Origin: Amanita rubescens
Lineage: Eukaryota > Basidiomycota > Agaricomycetes > Agaricales > Amanitaceae
NCBI GenBank assembly: GCA_015039365.1
Contig: WION01000028.1
Span: 62,001-126,000, forward strand
Reading direction: 5' to 3'
Length of the DNA stretch: 64,000 nucleotides
Shown here: piece after piece, positions 21,390-33,829 of the stretch
How the letters are laid out: each line of letters begins with the position of its first letter
How positions within the stretch are numbered: position 1 is the stretch's first letter
The notes under the pieces: model-generated
Seen by the model: only the letters and a program-made list of their open reading frames with translations
Database searches by the model: none
What the model was told of the DNA's origin: nothing
Made by a program: the position numbers and the translations under genes

Positions 21390-23250
21390 ATCATATCAAG
21401 TAAGTCGCCACGATCAGCTGGTGCGGGATTTCCTTGCTTAGTGCGACATGTTGAAAAAACAGTGCGCCGCTATTCAAGGCTGGGCGCACCTGTAGCTGAG
21501 CGTATAACGCGACCTCCAAATCCTTGCAATACGCATTTGAGACGGGAATCGGCTATTCAACAATCCTCTGCTCGACGGGAGTATCAGAAACAGGAGCCAT
21601 GGATTAGTTTGGAAGGTGACGAAATGAAGCATCGAAATATATGTTTCCTTCTCTTTCCCAAACAAATCAAGACGAACGACATATATAGAGGTTTGGGCCA
21701 TGCGTGACGGAGCCCAAAACATCTGCCCGTGTTTGCATGTCTATTCCCCATCCCACGTGAACCTCATCGGACACGTTCCCCAAATTCGGCTCAGGATGAA
21801 CAGTACGAGGGAAATAGAAGTACCTCGGTCAAATCTTCACCCTACGTCAGAGCGGACGAGGAGTATTACCCTAGATACACGAACCGTCGCTCCCCAGAGG
21901 GTCCATTATATATTCCTCCATCGGCAAGGCGTGCGCGCCCGGCACGTTCTCCCATTCGTATACCAGAGATTACGTGTCTGAGTAACTAAATGAAACGAGA
22001 TTCAATGCTATCGTCGTCCGCTTTGCAGGGACATACGTACTTTGTGTTCTTTACTGCAATCACTTTGGTCATAATTTCAGCTGTTGTTTTCTTTCTAGCA
22101 GGCTGCAGCGCGGTGAGGATCTAGCAAGAACCACCAGAGTAGACGACAAACCTCCTCGTCTTCCAAAACCCCCAATTTACCGGCTTACGGTCGTGGTCTT
22201 CCATCCAGCACTTTTGAAGACCTCGTCAACCTTAACGAGAAACTGCACATAATACGCAATGGCTTCCAGCACTGCGCATCTGGCATCGTTCTTACATTCT
22301 CGAATGACCGGGGGCATAATATTGACTCTTAGGTTTCCATCTGTTTTGTATTCTGTGCCAGCGATAGTCTCGGCCGATAAATAGAGACCAGCTACGTCGT
22401 CGGGTACTTTTTGAATTTCGGACCTTCGCTGGGTCTCGTGCCACTTGCACGCGGCCACCATGAGAGCTTGCAGAAGTTCCTGCGACTTCGGGGATGGAAG
22501 GACTTTACAATCGTCCATAAAAAGTCCAAACTCCTCTTGGAGTAAAGTGATGGGAATCGTATCAAAATCGAACGGACGATTGCAGGTGACAGCTTTTTAA
22601 GCTAAAGTTTGAAAGGTAGACGGCTTAGACAAAGAGGACGGTGCACATTTTGCCATTTTGGCCAGACGCTTTCTTTCCGGTATGAGATCGTCCGATTCGC
22701 TGCGTGAAGAGTCATGTGAATAGAGTCCGGAGGAACGAGCCAATCATGTTTGAACGCCGAGACGGACATGGGAAACGATGCGTCAATAGGCAACATATGA
22801 AAACCATCGAAACCGTGACAGGGTAAACGACACAGATTTTTCTCAGTAACGCTCAACCCCCCACTCACCAGCGGCCGGAGCCTTCACAATTATGTGGAGG
22901 TGTTCGCCATGAGGTTGAACCGACCAATAGTGCGAGATGGACCTCCATGTTTCCAGCTCTTCGATTTCCCCAAGATTCCCAAGTTTTATGTCCCTGCGAG
23001 ATTGTTTATCGTGAGTGTTAAGATCAATCGTCGACCTGTTAAGGTACGGGAGTAATCCAATGTCACTTCACTTAGCAACTCATCAATGGCGCTCACCTTC
23101 CACAATTCTAGAGTGTGAGGACCAACATCCTTTAAACTATCCGGTGCTCGCTCCTTTTGTATCGATTTCTTCAACCTCATCGCCACGGTAACTGGAAAGA
23201 CGGTAACTTCGCCTTCTATGAGACACTTAAGCCGGAGAGTGGTAAGCATG
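21390..23250. repeat. Segmental duplication, copy 2
   Basis: Same-orientation match to 14000-16042. It lacks several insertions present in copy 1. One difference is a 7-bp deletion in the header region that puts the following codons back into one frame. The two copies flank CRN and F-box genes, consistent with ectopic duplication within the island. Confidence 0.8.
22177..23249 (-). pseudogene. Degenerate CRN-type gene, copy 2
   Basis: An ATG at 23249 opens a CRN ubiquitin-like header (LKCLIEGEVTVFPVTV...LELWK) whose donor (gtgagc, near 23103) matches the header intron of the intact 902-aa gene. After the expected acceptor the next header piece (…EHLHIIVKAPAA) is out of frame. About 350 bases downstream, a 113-codon open stretch (22518-22177) matches the unknown C-terminal domain of copy 1. 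I regard it as a recently broken gene. The header targets or traffics CRN proteins in the families where it has been studied; the C-terminal domain is not recognised. Confidence 0.5.
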
Positions 23251-23382
23251 GTCGTCGCGTGGGAACACTGTACGCGAGTGATGACACTGCAGGACGTTCA
23301 CGTCGGTCGTTGATGAGATAGTTTTTCCAAACCTTCAATCCCGGTCGTGGTATCTGGATTCTGCCCTGCTAGTCCACGGTAT

Positions 23383-23821
23383 ATGAGCACTGTATGTCCG
23401 TCTGCTTGCCTTCTCATCTATCTAGGGCCTATCTTATCAATATCGAGGCTATGCGTGCAGACAGGAAGAAATGCAGTTCCTACAGGATGCCGCAGATCGT
23501 CGCGAAGAGGAGAAGCAGGAACTTGAAGCATACGCGGCGGAGCAGGCTGAGACGTTGCAGCAGCTCACAGATGCCAACAACACGCTCAGTGCACGTACCC
23601 TGACACTTGCCGAGGAGGCAGCTGGCGGACCTGACAAAATCCGTAAGCAATTGGAGGTACAGCTAGCCGGGTGTCGGAACCAGCTGTTGGCAGCGGAGAC
23701 GGAGGTGAACGCGATGCGGATGTCTGAACAGTCGCAGAGACTGGCGTTGATGAACGAACTGAATATTGTGCAGACAGAGAACGACCGGTTACGAGACCAA
23801 ATGAGAGGGCTGAAGAGATAA
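23383..23821 (+). CDS. Small coiled-coil protein (121 aa)
   Basis: A three-codon first exon (23383-23391, ATGAGCACT) splices by gtatgt...gacag into 23465-23821 in phase 0. The product is almost entirely a predicted coiled coil, rich in Glu, Gln, Leu and Ala with heptad spacing (DRREEEKQELEAYAAEQAET, MNELNIVQTENDRLRDQM). No catalytic domain is present. It sits right beside duplication copy 2. Function unknown; it could be the remaining 3' end of a longer coiled-coil protein. Confidence 0.5.
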
Positions 23822-24100
23822 GAGACGATATTTTAGCATACATAATTATTTTTTTATACGCGGACCACACCAGCTTTTGTGTTGGCATCGAGACATGAGC
23901 GCGATTCCGAAATGTAGCACCACGCTTCTCATCACGGCGAAGTGTACAATGGCACGGCAAAGCGCGGAGTAACGCGGTGAAGGTAAATTAATAAAAAAAA
24001 GCGGAATCCAACATGCGATGTGTCGTCGGCACACGAAGGTTCAGACGATGATATAGCACCATTGATGGATTGTTTTACCCGGAGAAATGGAAAAAAGAAC

Positions 24101-24173
24101 AACCCCTGGCGGGACTCGAACCCGCAACCTCCAGATTAGAAGTCTGACGTCATAACCATTAGACAACAAGGGC
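24101..24173 (-). tRNA. tRNA-Arg (anticodon TCT)
   Basis: On the minus strand a full cloverleaf can be drawn. The acceptor stem is GCCCTTG pairing with CAGGGGT (with G-U pairs), the D arm contains GTCTAATGGTTATGAC, the anticodon stem CAGA/TCTG closes the loop CTTCTAA (anticodon TCT), and the T arm is GCGGG-TTCGAGT-CCCGC. A run of six T lies just downstream (complement of 24091-24096), as expected for Pol III termination. No intron. Confidence 0.93.
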
Positions 24174-24558
24174 GTTGAAGAGATTATGAAGGGTAGCATG
24201 ACGGAGGGAAAAGGTACAAGCGGGCAACACGGGTACGGTAACGCGCCGCCTGCGGCGGCCCTTCCCGAGTTGGAACACGTCCCCGTCGTAAAGGATGCCA
24301 AATACACACTCATATGTTGTTCCTGGTCAAAATCAAAGTTATCGAAAGGAGGCCTGACCATTATATTCCGCTATGACTTGAGCAATCGCATCCGATTCCT
24401 CCTTTCTACTAACGATTTTGAGCTTGACTCCTATAAAAAGAAACGTCTTGCCTCTTGTGTCGTCGATCGCAGTAGGTGGGTTAACTCGATCTTCTCACCA
24501 GGGCCCATACAGTGACGTGACCGCAAACTGTCGCAACCGATCCCACTACGTAGCGGGA

Positions 24559-25152
24559 ATGTCTTTCATTACTATCAAACTCAAGAAGGCCAAGGCCCCG
24601 ACTAGACTTGCATATTTTGATGTACAGCCAAGCTGGGAAGATCTTGCCTCGAAAATCATTGAGCTGTATAAAGTTTCACCAGAGAATGTCAGCGTCACTT
24701 TCTTCGACGAAGCCAAGGACACAGTTACTATCACCAGCGAGGAAGAACTTCAGCATTTCTACAAACGCTATTATCAGTCTTCTGAAGAAATCAAGTTTGT
24801 TGTGCAGGATGATCGTGAGTGGGCTATTAATCCTACTAATTCCTTACCCTAATTCATCGCTCCTCTATTATCTCTAGCCGCGCTCACTTCCACTTGGTCA
24901 GCGGATTCCAATCTATCTGGTCTGTCCGGAGACGGTAAGAATCAGCAGTCAGACTGATCAAAGTGGCTCAATAAAAATTGCTCAATAATAGGCTCAAATG
25001 ACCGGCTCCAACTTAACTGTTGGGTTCTCACTGTATCCGACAACCCTTTCTCCGTCGACGTTGGAAAAATCATGACGGTGGATAAACTGAAGGAAGTGAT
25101 CAGGGAAGCTAGATCCACCCATTCCTTCTACGGAAATCGACACAAAGCTTAA
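24559..25152 (+). CDS. PB1-like domain joined to CRN-header-like fragment
   Basis: Exons 24559-24814, 24878-24934 and 24992-25152 give 157 residues. Residues 1-85 look like a PB1 domain (MSFITIKLKKAK...; acidic FDEAKDTVTITSEEEL). The third exon starts a CRN-type ubiquitin-like header (LQLNCWVLTV...VDKLKEVIREA) and stops in frame at 25150. The rest of a header, including the hallmark LHIIVEAP near 25255, continues to 25279 only in the +1 frame and ends at a good donor. It is therefore either a truncated gene or a broken one. PB1 domains mediate hetero-dimerisation; pairing with a CRN header is unusual. 25280-26039 holds no gene I can support. Confidence 0.45.
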
Positions 25153-26039
25153 AGGTGTTCAAAGGCCGCAGCAGATACCAGGCAGAGTCAAATTAAACCC
25201 TCTTGACGAATTATCGGAACATTTCCCCTCACCCCTTCGCAAGCACCTCCATATCATTGTGGAAGCCCCACCTACACGTAAGTATTCTCGTAATTTCTCC
25301 ACCTACCTCTCTAACTCTACATATCGATGGTTGCTATATGACCATCACCTACTAATTTGAATGGTTTTACGCATACGCTGACGCAATTAACGGATTCATT
25401 TGAGTAGCACTATTGATAATGAATGTTAATATGATAATTCGAGGCTTCCACGCAAAGAAACTCCAGTGCTTGGAACCCCTTCAGGTTCATACATAATGAA
25501 TCATTATTGCTACCTCCCTCGGTCTCTTCAATCTCCAATATCGCATCATCATTCTCATCAACCCGGGGAGGGCATATACGGTACTAAAGTCCTTGTCCGA
25601 GAGAAGTACTCCCTTTGGTTCTGAGACAAGTCGTCGAATGCCACCCACAGAGCCAGCTTGGTTACAGAATCATTGAGGAATTCCATGTGAGTTTGAGGCA
25701 ATTGAACAAAGTCGAGCCAGGGTAATAAGGACGACTTGGTCTCTAATCACGGCGACGGATGACTTCAAATTTACATACGCCATCGTATCCGCGCGCGCTA
25801 GATATTTTCGGCCAGATGGCTAAATTGGACCAAGAAAGCAAAAGTTAACGTCACGACTCGGAGCAGTAGGGAGGCCTCGCATACAGCATCTGACAACTCC
25901 AAGCTTGGGGAATGTAGCAGACTGTTTCATTTGATTAACACACTAAATAAAAGCTTTTAGTTTGAAATCGAGGTAAAAGTGATGAGATGTATGCGGCGAT
26001 TCGAACGATAGGCCCATGTGGCAGTGCAATGACTCCCTC

Positions 26040-29000
26040 ATGGCAGACCCTATCCCAATCCCGAACCAGGACGCCCCTCACCTTAATTGTGTTATCGAAG
26101 ACGAATGTAAACTCTTCCCAGTTACCGTGGGGCGCGATTATGCGGTTAGCGAACTGAAGGAAGTTATACAAGGCAAGGCAAGACACGGTATCTTAAAGGA
26201 TATTGATCCTCACACTCTGGAATTGTGGAAGGTGAGCGCCATTGATGACTTACGATGTGAAGTGACATTACTTTTCTCAGCCCAAGGACCCTATCGTTGC
26301 GAAGCCAGCAAAGACTTTGGCTGTACGTATCGGGTCCCTGGGGGGTCTTTCGGAATTTGCGGTCATATTAGAACCTACGGACAGCGTCTTCGATATCTTT
26401 TCAATGTCTCCTCCCAAAGACCACATCCACATAATTGTGCAGGTCCCGGCCGCTGGTGAGTGGAAGTAAATCTCCGCGACTGAACGTTGCTGACGAGAAC
26501 CTTTTTTCCTTTATTAACTCCACCTGTAAATGATTGTATTTCCGCCTCCTCCCGCATTTTCCTCCTCATCTCCTCATCTCATTTCTCTTCATCGTCCTTT
26601 TCCCCTCTTCCCGATCCCGACCCTTCCTCTCCGATCGTTATCTTCCACGTCCAATCTCCTTTAGGTGGCAACGGGAAAAAGACCATTACTCCATCCAACT
26701 CCACTACTAGTGTTGGTGTCATCAATAAGGAGATCAAAGAAGAGCTCAAGTCGCTTCAACCGGCAGTCGAGGCGTTTCTGAAAAATCCTGAGTTGCGCAT
26801 CTGGGCTCCTCCGCAGCACACTATGCCAGACATACAGAAATTTTTTACGGAGCTTCGAATACCAACCTATCCCAATGGCAAACCAAATCTTCTACTTCAT
26901 GATCTCGATAAGTGCGATGGCAAGAAAATTCAAGAGGTGTTCGAGGATGCTACACCCATGTATGTAGTTATAACTTCTCCGAACTTTCTTTCACGCACAA
27001 TTGCAGGTGTATCTGCAACACATCTGGATCGGGTAAAACCCGGCGCATCATGGAAGCCCTCACGAAATATTGGGGTTTCTATCTTGTTGCAACTCCGGAT
27101 GCGAATGGCGTTGGCATTCGAGATTTGCACGACGCCTTAGAGTTAGTCGCTAATTATCAGGAGTGGGTCCCCGACCTTAGACCACTCGCTCCCGAGGAAC
27201 GTACTGTTCAGAACGGTATAAATAATCAAATCGCATATAGGGCCTTTCGGAGAGTCCTGGCTGCGCGGATAGTGGTTTTCGAGCTTTTCCTACAGGTTGC
27301 AACCCAGATTGATGGGTCCTTGCAGGCAAAGCATAAGCGTATCTGGCTGTTGTTCCAGTTGTTCGACCGACTAAACCCTCAGCGCATAGGCTCGCACCCA
27401 TTTATCCAGATCATCAATAAGCTTCGCAACGCCTCGAATGACGCTCTCGATGCATTGGTTAATCGCCTTGATGTCATTATTAAGAAATATTCTCTTCACT
27501 CCGAGCTCATTTTGGGGCTCGACGAAGCGCAGTGGGCTGCCAGATCATATCCCTATTCCGGCATGTCATCCTCCAACTCCGGAGCATTTCGATCAATAAT
27601 CCGCGAAATGGTTAAAGCCTTCACCAAAGCACCGGTCAAGATCGTTGTATCAGGTACCGCTGTGTTGCTCGCAGACCTAGATGATAGCGTAGCCTCTGGA
27701 GTCGGGAAACCTGCTCATAAATTCAAAATGTTTCATGAGCTTGGGATGTTCGACACCTGGCCGAAACTGAAGCTATTCCTTGAACGCTATGTCCCGGCTT
27801 CCATTTTAAACACCCCTTCATGGCGTTGCCTTCAGAAGCGGATGCAAGAATACCTTCGGGGTCGGTGAGTTAGAGGCCGTCGTTTTTGACTGTGCAAGTC
27901 TCATTGGCAATAGATATCGCTTCACTGTATCCTTTCTGGAGCTCTTCCTGATGAATGGCCTGCAATCGCCACACAAATTATTGAATAAATATCTGGAACA
28001 GCATATCACTTGTCCCCCAGGCGATACTGGTCTCCCCTTTACTTCGGGTGAACCTGACCTTCACATCAAGGTCGAATTGAAGGGTTTCGATTGGGAGAGG
28101 CTCCGGTTATGTTCGCTTTTGTCGTTCGACTTCTCGTTCCTCTCTCTGACATTGAGCAGATCCGATCGCAACTCAGGAAGCGGTCAGGATTGTGCAATCC
28201 CACTTGATTAAGGGGGAATCTCCGCACTACGGGCCCGTTACTGCCAAACTTGTCGAATATGGGATAGCTCGTCTTCGTGAGGATCACGATGGGCAAATTG
28301 TTGAACCACTCGCATTTCTATCGGCAATACAGTGGTTCGAGGCTCATGACATCACAAAATTGTCTGCAGACATACGACTACGAGCTGGTGATGGGAATTC
28401 ACGTGAATATGCTTTCGAGAATGCAATGGTTCTTTACTTGCTTCGAGGGTTAGGAACTCCAGTTTTTCTCAACACGATTTTCCACTTTGTCCCCGAATTC
28501 ACCCCTTCATGGGCAGATGAAAAGGCTCAGATTCAAGTTGTGGCACGTCTCGGTGGCGACTATATACCTGTGAACATTATGGGAGAAGCTCCGCAAAACC
28601 CAGGTCTTTGCATTGTCCATTATGCAGAAACTATCAATGACGTTATAAACTGGATTGAAACTCTCGATCCTGCCCCGGCAATACTTATTTCAAGCAATTT
28701 ATTTGGCCCGGATGTTTTATTAAAGGTCAAGTTATGGTCAGAATCAACAGCTAAACCTAGGATTGTCATTGTGATGGCTCAACTTAAGTCCTACACCCGT
28801 GGTAACAAAGCAACCCTAGATGCGCAGACGCTTAGCAAGGCTCTCACTTCTCTGCATCCACTGCACTGGTTCGAGCAATTGGTGCGTCGGTTAGTTTGGT
28901 CACTTCCTTTGGCTCATTAGGATTCTTGTGGTAGCCAGAGCAACAACGTCAGAAACTCACCGATGCCCTAAAAAAATATGATGTCCTCCGTGTTATAGCT

Positions 29001-29204
29001 GGCTACCCATTGACTCCCGATTTCGGGTCAGAAGCAAAATCTGTCACGCAGGCCATTAGTAGGTTTGACTCAAGCGACGCACTATCATGGATCAACCTAG
29101 AGCCATTTCTCCAATTTTTTGGGTTGGAAGGCAAGGCTTTGAATGTGCTGGAACCGATGGAGAGTGCGCTTGCCCGCAAGCGAAAAGCAAGTGAGATGAA
29201 CTAA
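26040..29204 (+). CDS. Crinkler (CRN) family protein: header, NTPase, nuclease-like (902 aa)
   Basis: Exons 26040-26231, 26281-26455, 26665-26959, 27007-27864, 27914-28110, 28160-28881 and 28935-29204 keep frame throughout. Residues 1-122 form the CRN ubiquitin-like header (LELWK, then IHIIVQVP). A P-loop NTPase follows, with Walker A CNTSGSGKTRR near residue 225 and a Walker-B-like LGLDEAQWAAR near 395, closing with the FHELGMFDTWPKLK block. Residues about 570-810 resemble the family's PD-(D/E)XK-type nuclease, with an early acidic ENAMVLYLL, then GPDVLL and a QLK in place of the usual (D/E)XK. Residue identity at the catalytic site is therefore uncertain. A Lys-rich KRKAS tail could be a nuclear signal. 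In oomycetes and chytrids CRNs act on host nuclei; in free-living fungi a role in conflict or self-defence has been proposed. It is the only apparently intact member in the window. Confidence 0.8.
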
Positions 29205-29460
29205 TGCTGATGTAATATGAGCCTATCAACTCCCTGTATTAAACATGTATGACCAGACGAGCCTTCCATTGATGCATTGTTTACGCGTGAGGCCTTGAGG
29301 CTGCGAGGGCACGCGGCAGACGTGAGCGCGCGTGAGCTGCCGGTAAATTCTGATTGTCACTCAATTTGATCCGTCTCTCCGCTGCCACTCCCTATATTTT
29401 ACCAATGTTTTCATTCCCCTCCTCCTCCGCTTCTTCCGGGCATACCTTCGTCGCTTAGAC

Positions 29461-31151
29461 ATGCTCTCGAATGAAGGCACGCAAAATTTCCAGTTGCATA
29501 CGCTCACTAATTCGCTGACGCATATGAGCCTCCAACAAAGCGAAGTGAAGAAGTAAATGGTGAAGTTGAAGAGGGTATGCGCATTTGAAATTCAATGCTT
29601 ATTGTCAGACGTGATTGCATTCTGGCTTGATCTCTGGGTCGCTCCGATCCGTCAAGAGACTGTTTAACGGGATCCCGGTTGTCTAGGGGATGTTGACGTT
29701 CCAGCAACGTTCGATGTACTTTACGGATTGCCTGTTTCCTTCACGAAAGGTGGCATCTTGATAAGGAGCGAGTATAAATCCGCAGAGGAAGATATAGCGA
29801 TTCATCGACCGCTTGTGAATGCCGTCGTCATTGTTGGTCATAGGCATCGGTAAGTCAGTATCTCTTTACGTGGTAGCATAAGGCATGACAAAATAGCAGG
29901 AAAATCTAGTTTCCTGTTTTATCTGTTGGCCCGTCGCCTTCTTGCTCGAAAGCCAACTATTTTCCAACGGGATGCGAGATCTATCTATTTCTTCTCTGCT
30001 ACGGGTGTTCGGCGGCTATGTATCCCGTGACACTGTCAATCGATCAGTTGAATTCTCGGAAACTTGGGCCTTGCTCGACGCAAAGCAGGTGGACAAGACT
30101 GCTCCAATTTTCTTGATAGATCGCTCCGACCTTTTTCTTGTCATTGCCTCGTCACCGCGTCCATCACACTGGCAAGAGCATTACCGACCTCCTTTCAAGA
30201 TATGGCTCATGGAACCATTTGGGTTGGAGGAGCTCATTCAAGCGCAAGTATTTCTCATTACCTTATGTTGTTATGATGTTCAACGAATATTTTAGCCGTC
30301 AACTCCAGCAAATCAAACGCAGCGAGACATCAATCCAGCAGTTTCTGCAGGAATATGGCCCGTCTGCTCGTGACTGCTATGCATTCTGCGAGTCAATTCC
30401 AGATTATTACGAATACCACATACGTGACAGGGTGAAAAAAATCGCTTGGGATACCGTTACAGATATGTTGACGGCTCGAAAGGATTTTGCTGGTTTGGAT
30501 GATGGATCCCATAAGCTTATTCTTGTCCGTCCTTTGGCGCCCGAAAACCGTTCATCTCTTCGTTGAGCATCATTACGAAGACCGTAGCTCGCCTCTTGCA
30601 CGAGCGCGATTCCGATGCACAGTGGCAGAATGCACGGAAACTGTACAAAACACTCCGAGCTGATCCATACAGTAGATCTACTGCTGGGAAGCTCCTCGAG
30701 CCGCCGTTTCATGCCTTGTGCATGAAAGGAACATCATTTCGACTCTCTTCGATGAATGTGAAACCTGGTGGACGGACTCTCACTAATGACAGTACCAACT
30801 ACCACACAACATTAACACTACCTCCGCAGCCGCGCATTGTTTTCGATCGAGAGCATCCTATTACAACTCTTTTGGCAAATCACTAACTACCAACCAAAAC
30901 ATGGGACCCAACCCTCATATGACTCGTTTGTTTTCGGCCTTAACCACCCTGTCCATCTCAAAGGGATCAGTAAACTAATTGACCTCGCGGCACAGCTGGG
31001 AGTTAATGATCGAACATTCCAATTTGTTGCAGTAGTACCTGAGGACGACAAGAATTGCCAGTGCCTAAAAACAGGAGATTTTTGTTACACATGTTTTGTA
31101 TTGAAGTTACAGATAACGAACTGTATGATTAGATTTCTAAATGCACTATAA
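29461..31151 (+). pseudogene. Decayed RHS/CRN-like NTPase gene
   Basis: Pieces of a retrotransposon-hot-spot (RHS)-like NTPase, a family allied to CRNs, occur in order but in several frames. They are a P-loop region around 29845-29930 ahead of LARRLLARKPTIF, an acidic-hydrophobic stretch at 30030-30245, and the typical YGPSARDCY block near 30345. Degenerate C-terminal pieces run to 31151. At least three frame changes cannot be explained by introns, one of them in the P-loop. One junction (30245-30294) looks like a genuine GC-AG intron (gcaagt...tttag). I call it a pseudogene. 29205-29460 contains only a short intergenic stretch rich in CT. Confidence 0.55.
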
Positions 31152-31242
31152 TGTAAAAGATTGGAAGGAGAACACACAATACGTAAGGTTCCGAGGCCGA
31201 ATTCAGATTTGGTGAGTCTCACGCTGGTGCACGAGATGCAGG

Positions 31243-33585
31243 ATGGCTTCAACGCCCGCGCCGCGCTCATCGTCGCCGTTGTCCATCGCATACCCCGTCC
31301 CAGACCATGACCCTGCTACCTGGCCTCGCCATTCTCCAACAATCACCCGCCCATTCGACTTCAATGACCCTCAGGTCAGAGAACGCCAGCGCACGCTGGA
31401 CGTCGACATGGCTCTTCAGATCTCCAGAGCCCGCAGGGAGGCGATTCACCATTCACCGCACTCTGCCAACTTTGATCTGGGCCAGAGTCAACCGTCAGCA
31501 GAGCTAGGCTATTCGCTTCCTGAGGAACGCGAAATAGAACGAACCACCATGACGGCTACCCCAAATGGCGTTCTTCTGCCGGACGACGATACCGTTGGCC
31601 CGTTACATCTGGAGAGTCCTCCGCACCACCCACCATCACCAGGCGAATCTTCTCTATTCGCTGTACTAGACGCACATGCCGCACCTCCCCGTCAAGAGGA
31701 TGATTTGGTATCCTCTGCTCGCTACGACCTTCCCACTTATCAAGCAAACATTTCTCGCTCCAGTTTTGATTTCTATAGAATGGAGCAATTCGCCGCTCAG
31801 GAAAAGGCAAAGTTGGGTATCTCTCCACCCATTGACTTGCGTCCTCACAGATCGGGTACAAATCACACTGCTGCCAGCTCACTAGAAGCTCCTTCTGCAG
31901 TTCCGCAGAACCTCGAGGGTGGGCTTGCCACAGAGGCCGTCTCACCTCGGGAGGGAGCTGAATCCATATTTCCATCTCCAACGCAGGTAGCCTCACCCAC
32001 AGCAGACGACACAATCTCCAACCGCTTGCGTTACCGCAAACTTAGCCAGAGCAATCCACGACCACGCGTACACCGCAAAGGCATTGGCGGCAAACTAGCT
32101 CTTTTCGAAAGTAGCGCGAGTGAACTTCCACATTCCCTGTCTGCTCGACTAGGTGCTGTGTTTGGCGGAGCTAGCGGTAGTGGAGGAAGCCACGACCATT
32201 ACGTTCCTCCTCAAGTGAATCGCGGAGACGGAATAAGCGGGATACTCAACACAGGTCACGACCGGCCGTTCCGTTTCTCGTTCTATTCCAATTCCCTAAC
32301 CGCAACGATACACGCTCGTAGTTTGAGCGAACTGCCCGCGGATGGTCAATCATTCAGGGATCTGTTCTCGGGTATACACCCACCTCCCTCACCAGACATG
32401 AACAAAACCAGATCAAGCTCGTCCAACCCCAGATTTGACCCGGCACGCAAACACACATATAAATACAACGAAAGAGGTGTCGGCGGCGATTCGGATACTT
32501 CAGCGTGGTGGTTGGACGTCACCTGCCCCACAGAGGAGGAAATGAAGATGCTCAGCGAAGTGTTTTCCATCCATCCTCTCACGGCGGAAGATATTCTCAT
32601 GGAAGAAACGCGCGAAAAGATTGAGCTGTTCAAGAGCTACTATTTTGTTTGTTTCCGCAGTTTTGAGCAAGATCAATATAGTCCTACATACCTTGAGCCG
32701 ATTAACATGTACATCATTGTCTTCCGAGAAGGTATTCTCTCTGTATGTGGTCTTTTACTTCTTTTTTAACTCCGCTGACACTTGATACAGTTCCACTTCC
32801 AACCCACTTCGCATCCTCAAAACGTTCGTCGCCGGATCAAACAATTCAAAGACTACATCACCGTCACCTCTGACTGGATCTCATACGCCCTCATCGACGA
32901 CATCACCGACGCTTTCGGACCTCTCATCCAGGGTATAGAGTATGAAGTCGACAGCATCGACGAGCTGGTGTTGATCCTCAAAGGAGTCGAGCAGAACTGA
33001 CATGTTACGTCGGATCGGGACCTGCCGGAAGAAGGTGATGGGTCTATTACGGCTGATGGGTAGTAAGGCGGACGTTGTGAAGGGTTTGGCAAAGAGATGT
33101 AATGAAAACTGGAGGATGGCGCCTACCTCTGACATTGTGCGTTTTTCCCTCTCTCTCGTCGAATCAACAAATGTAACAACCCGCACTAGGGCCTCTATCT
33201 ATCCGACATCCAAGACCACCTCATCACTATGACTCAAAACTTGAACCATTACGAGAAAATCTTATCTCGTTCTCATTCAAACTATCTAGCCCAGATTTCA
33301 ATCGAGATGACGGATGCGAACAACCAGATTAATGATGTACTCTCAAAGCTCACTGCGCTTGGTACCGTGCTCGTTCCGATGAACTTGGTTACGGGTCTAT
33401 GGGGGATGAACGTTCATGTCCCAGGTCAAGACGTACCCGTACGTTCGCTTTCCCCTCTCTTTTCTTGTTTGCACCTCATTTTTTGTTACTAGGGATACGC
33501 GTGGTTCGTCGGCATCATCGTCTGTCTAGCGGCTTTCGCTCTTCTCGGCGGTTACATCACTTACAGACTGATGGTTCGCAAATAA
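31243..33585 (+). CDS. alr1: CorA-type magnesium transporter (Alr1/Mnr2 family), one frame break
   Basis: Exons 31243-32742, 32791-33136, 33190-33438 and 33493-33585. The first 420 residues are a Ser/Pro-rich cytosolic extension typical of fungal Alr-type proteins. The CorA domain follows (FSIHPLTAEDI, YEVDSIDELVL), then the GMN signature (LWGMNVHVPG) in the first C-terminal membrane helix and a second helix (GIIVCLAAFALLGGYI) before a short basic tail. These proteins form pentameric channels that take up Mg2+ at the plasma membrane or vacuole. Exon 2 has one extra base near 32995-32998: the frame hits TGA at 32998, and the expected continuation (…DMLRRIG) is +1. Skipping one base gives 728 residues. 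The break may be a sequence error, a mutation or a recoding site. Confidence 0.88.
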
Positions 33586-33829
33586 CCATATGAGTAAGAC
33601 ATTTATTGCATCATATATATTTCTTCGTTCAAACTACTATTTTTATACGATCATATACGATTAATCGTGATCATTCTTCACCTCGCGCGTGTGTGTGTTA
33701 TGTAGTAAAACCTAGTAGCACAGTTGTAGAGTCAACGGAGAGGAAAACAAAAAGGGAAATAGAACAAATAGCGAAAAAAAAGGCAATAATTAAGTTAAAA
33801 GCAATGCGTTGGCAGAAGCGAATATACTA

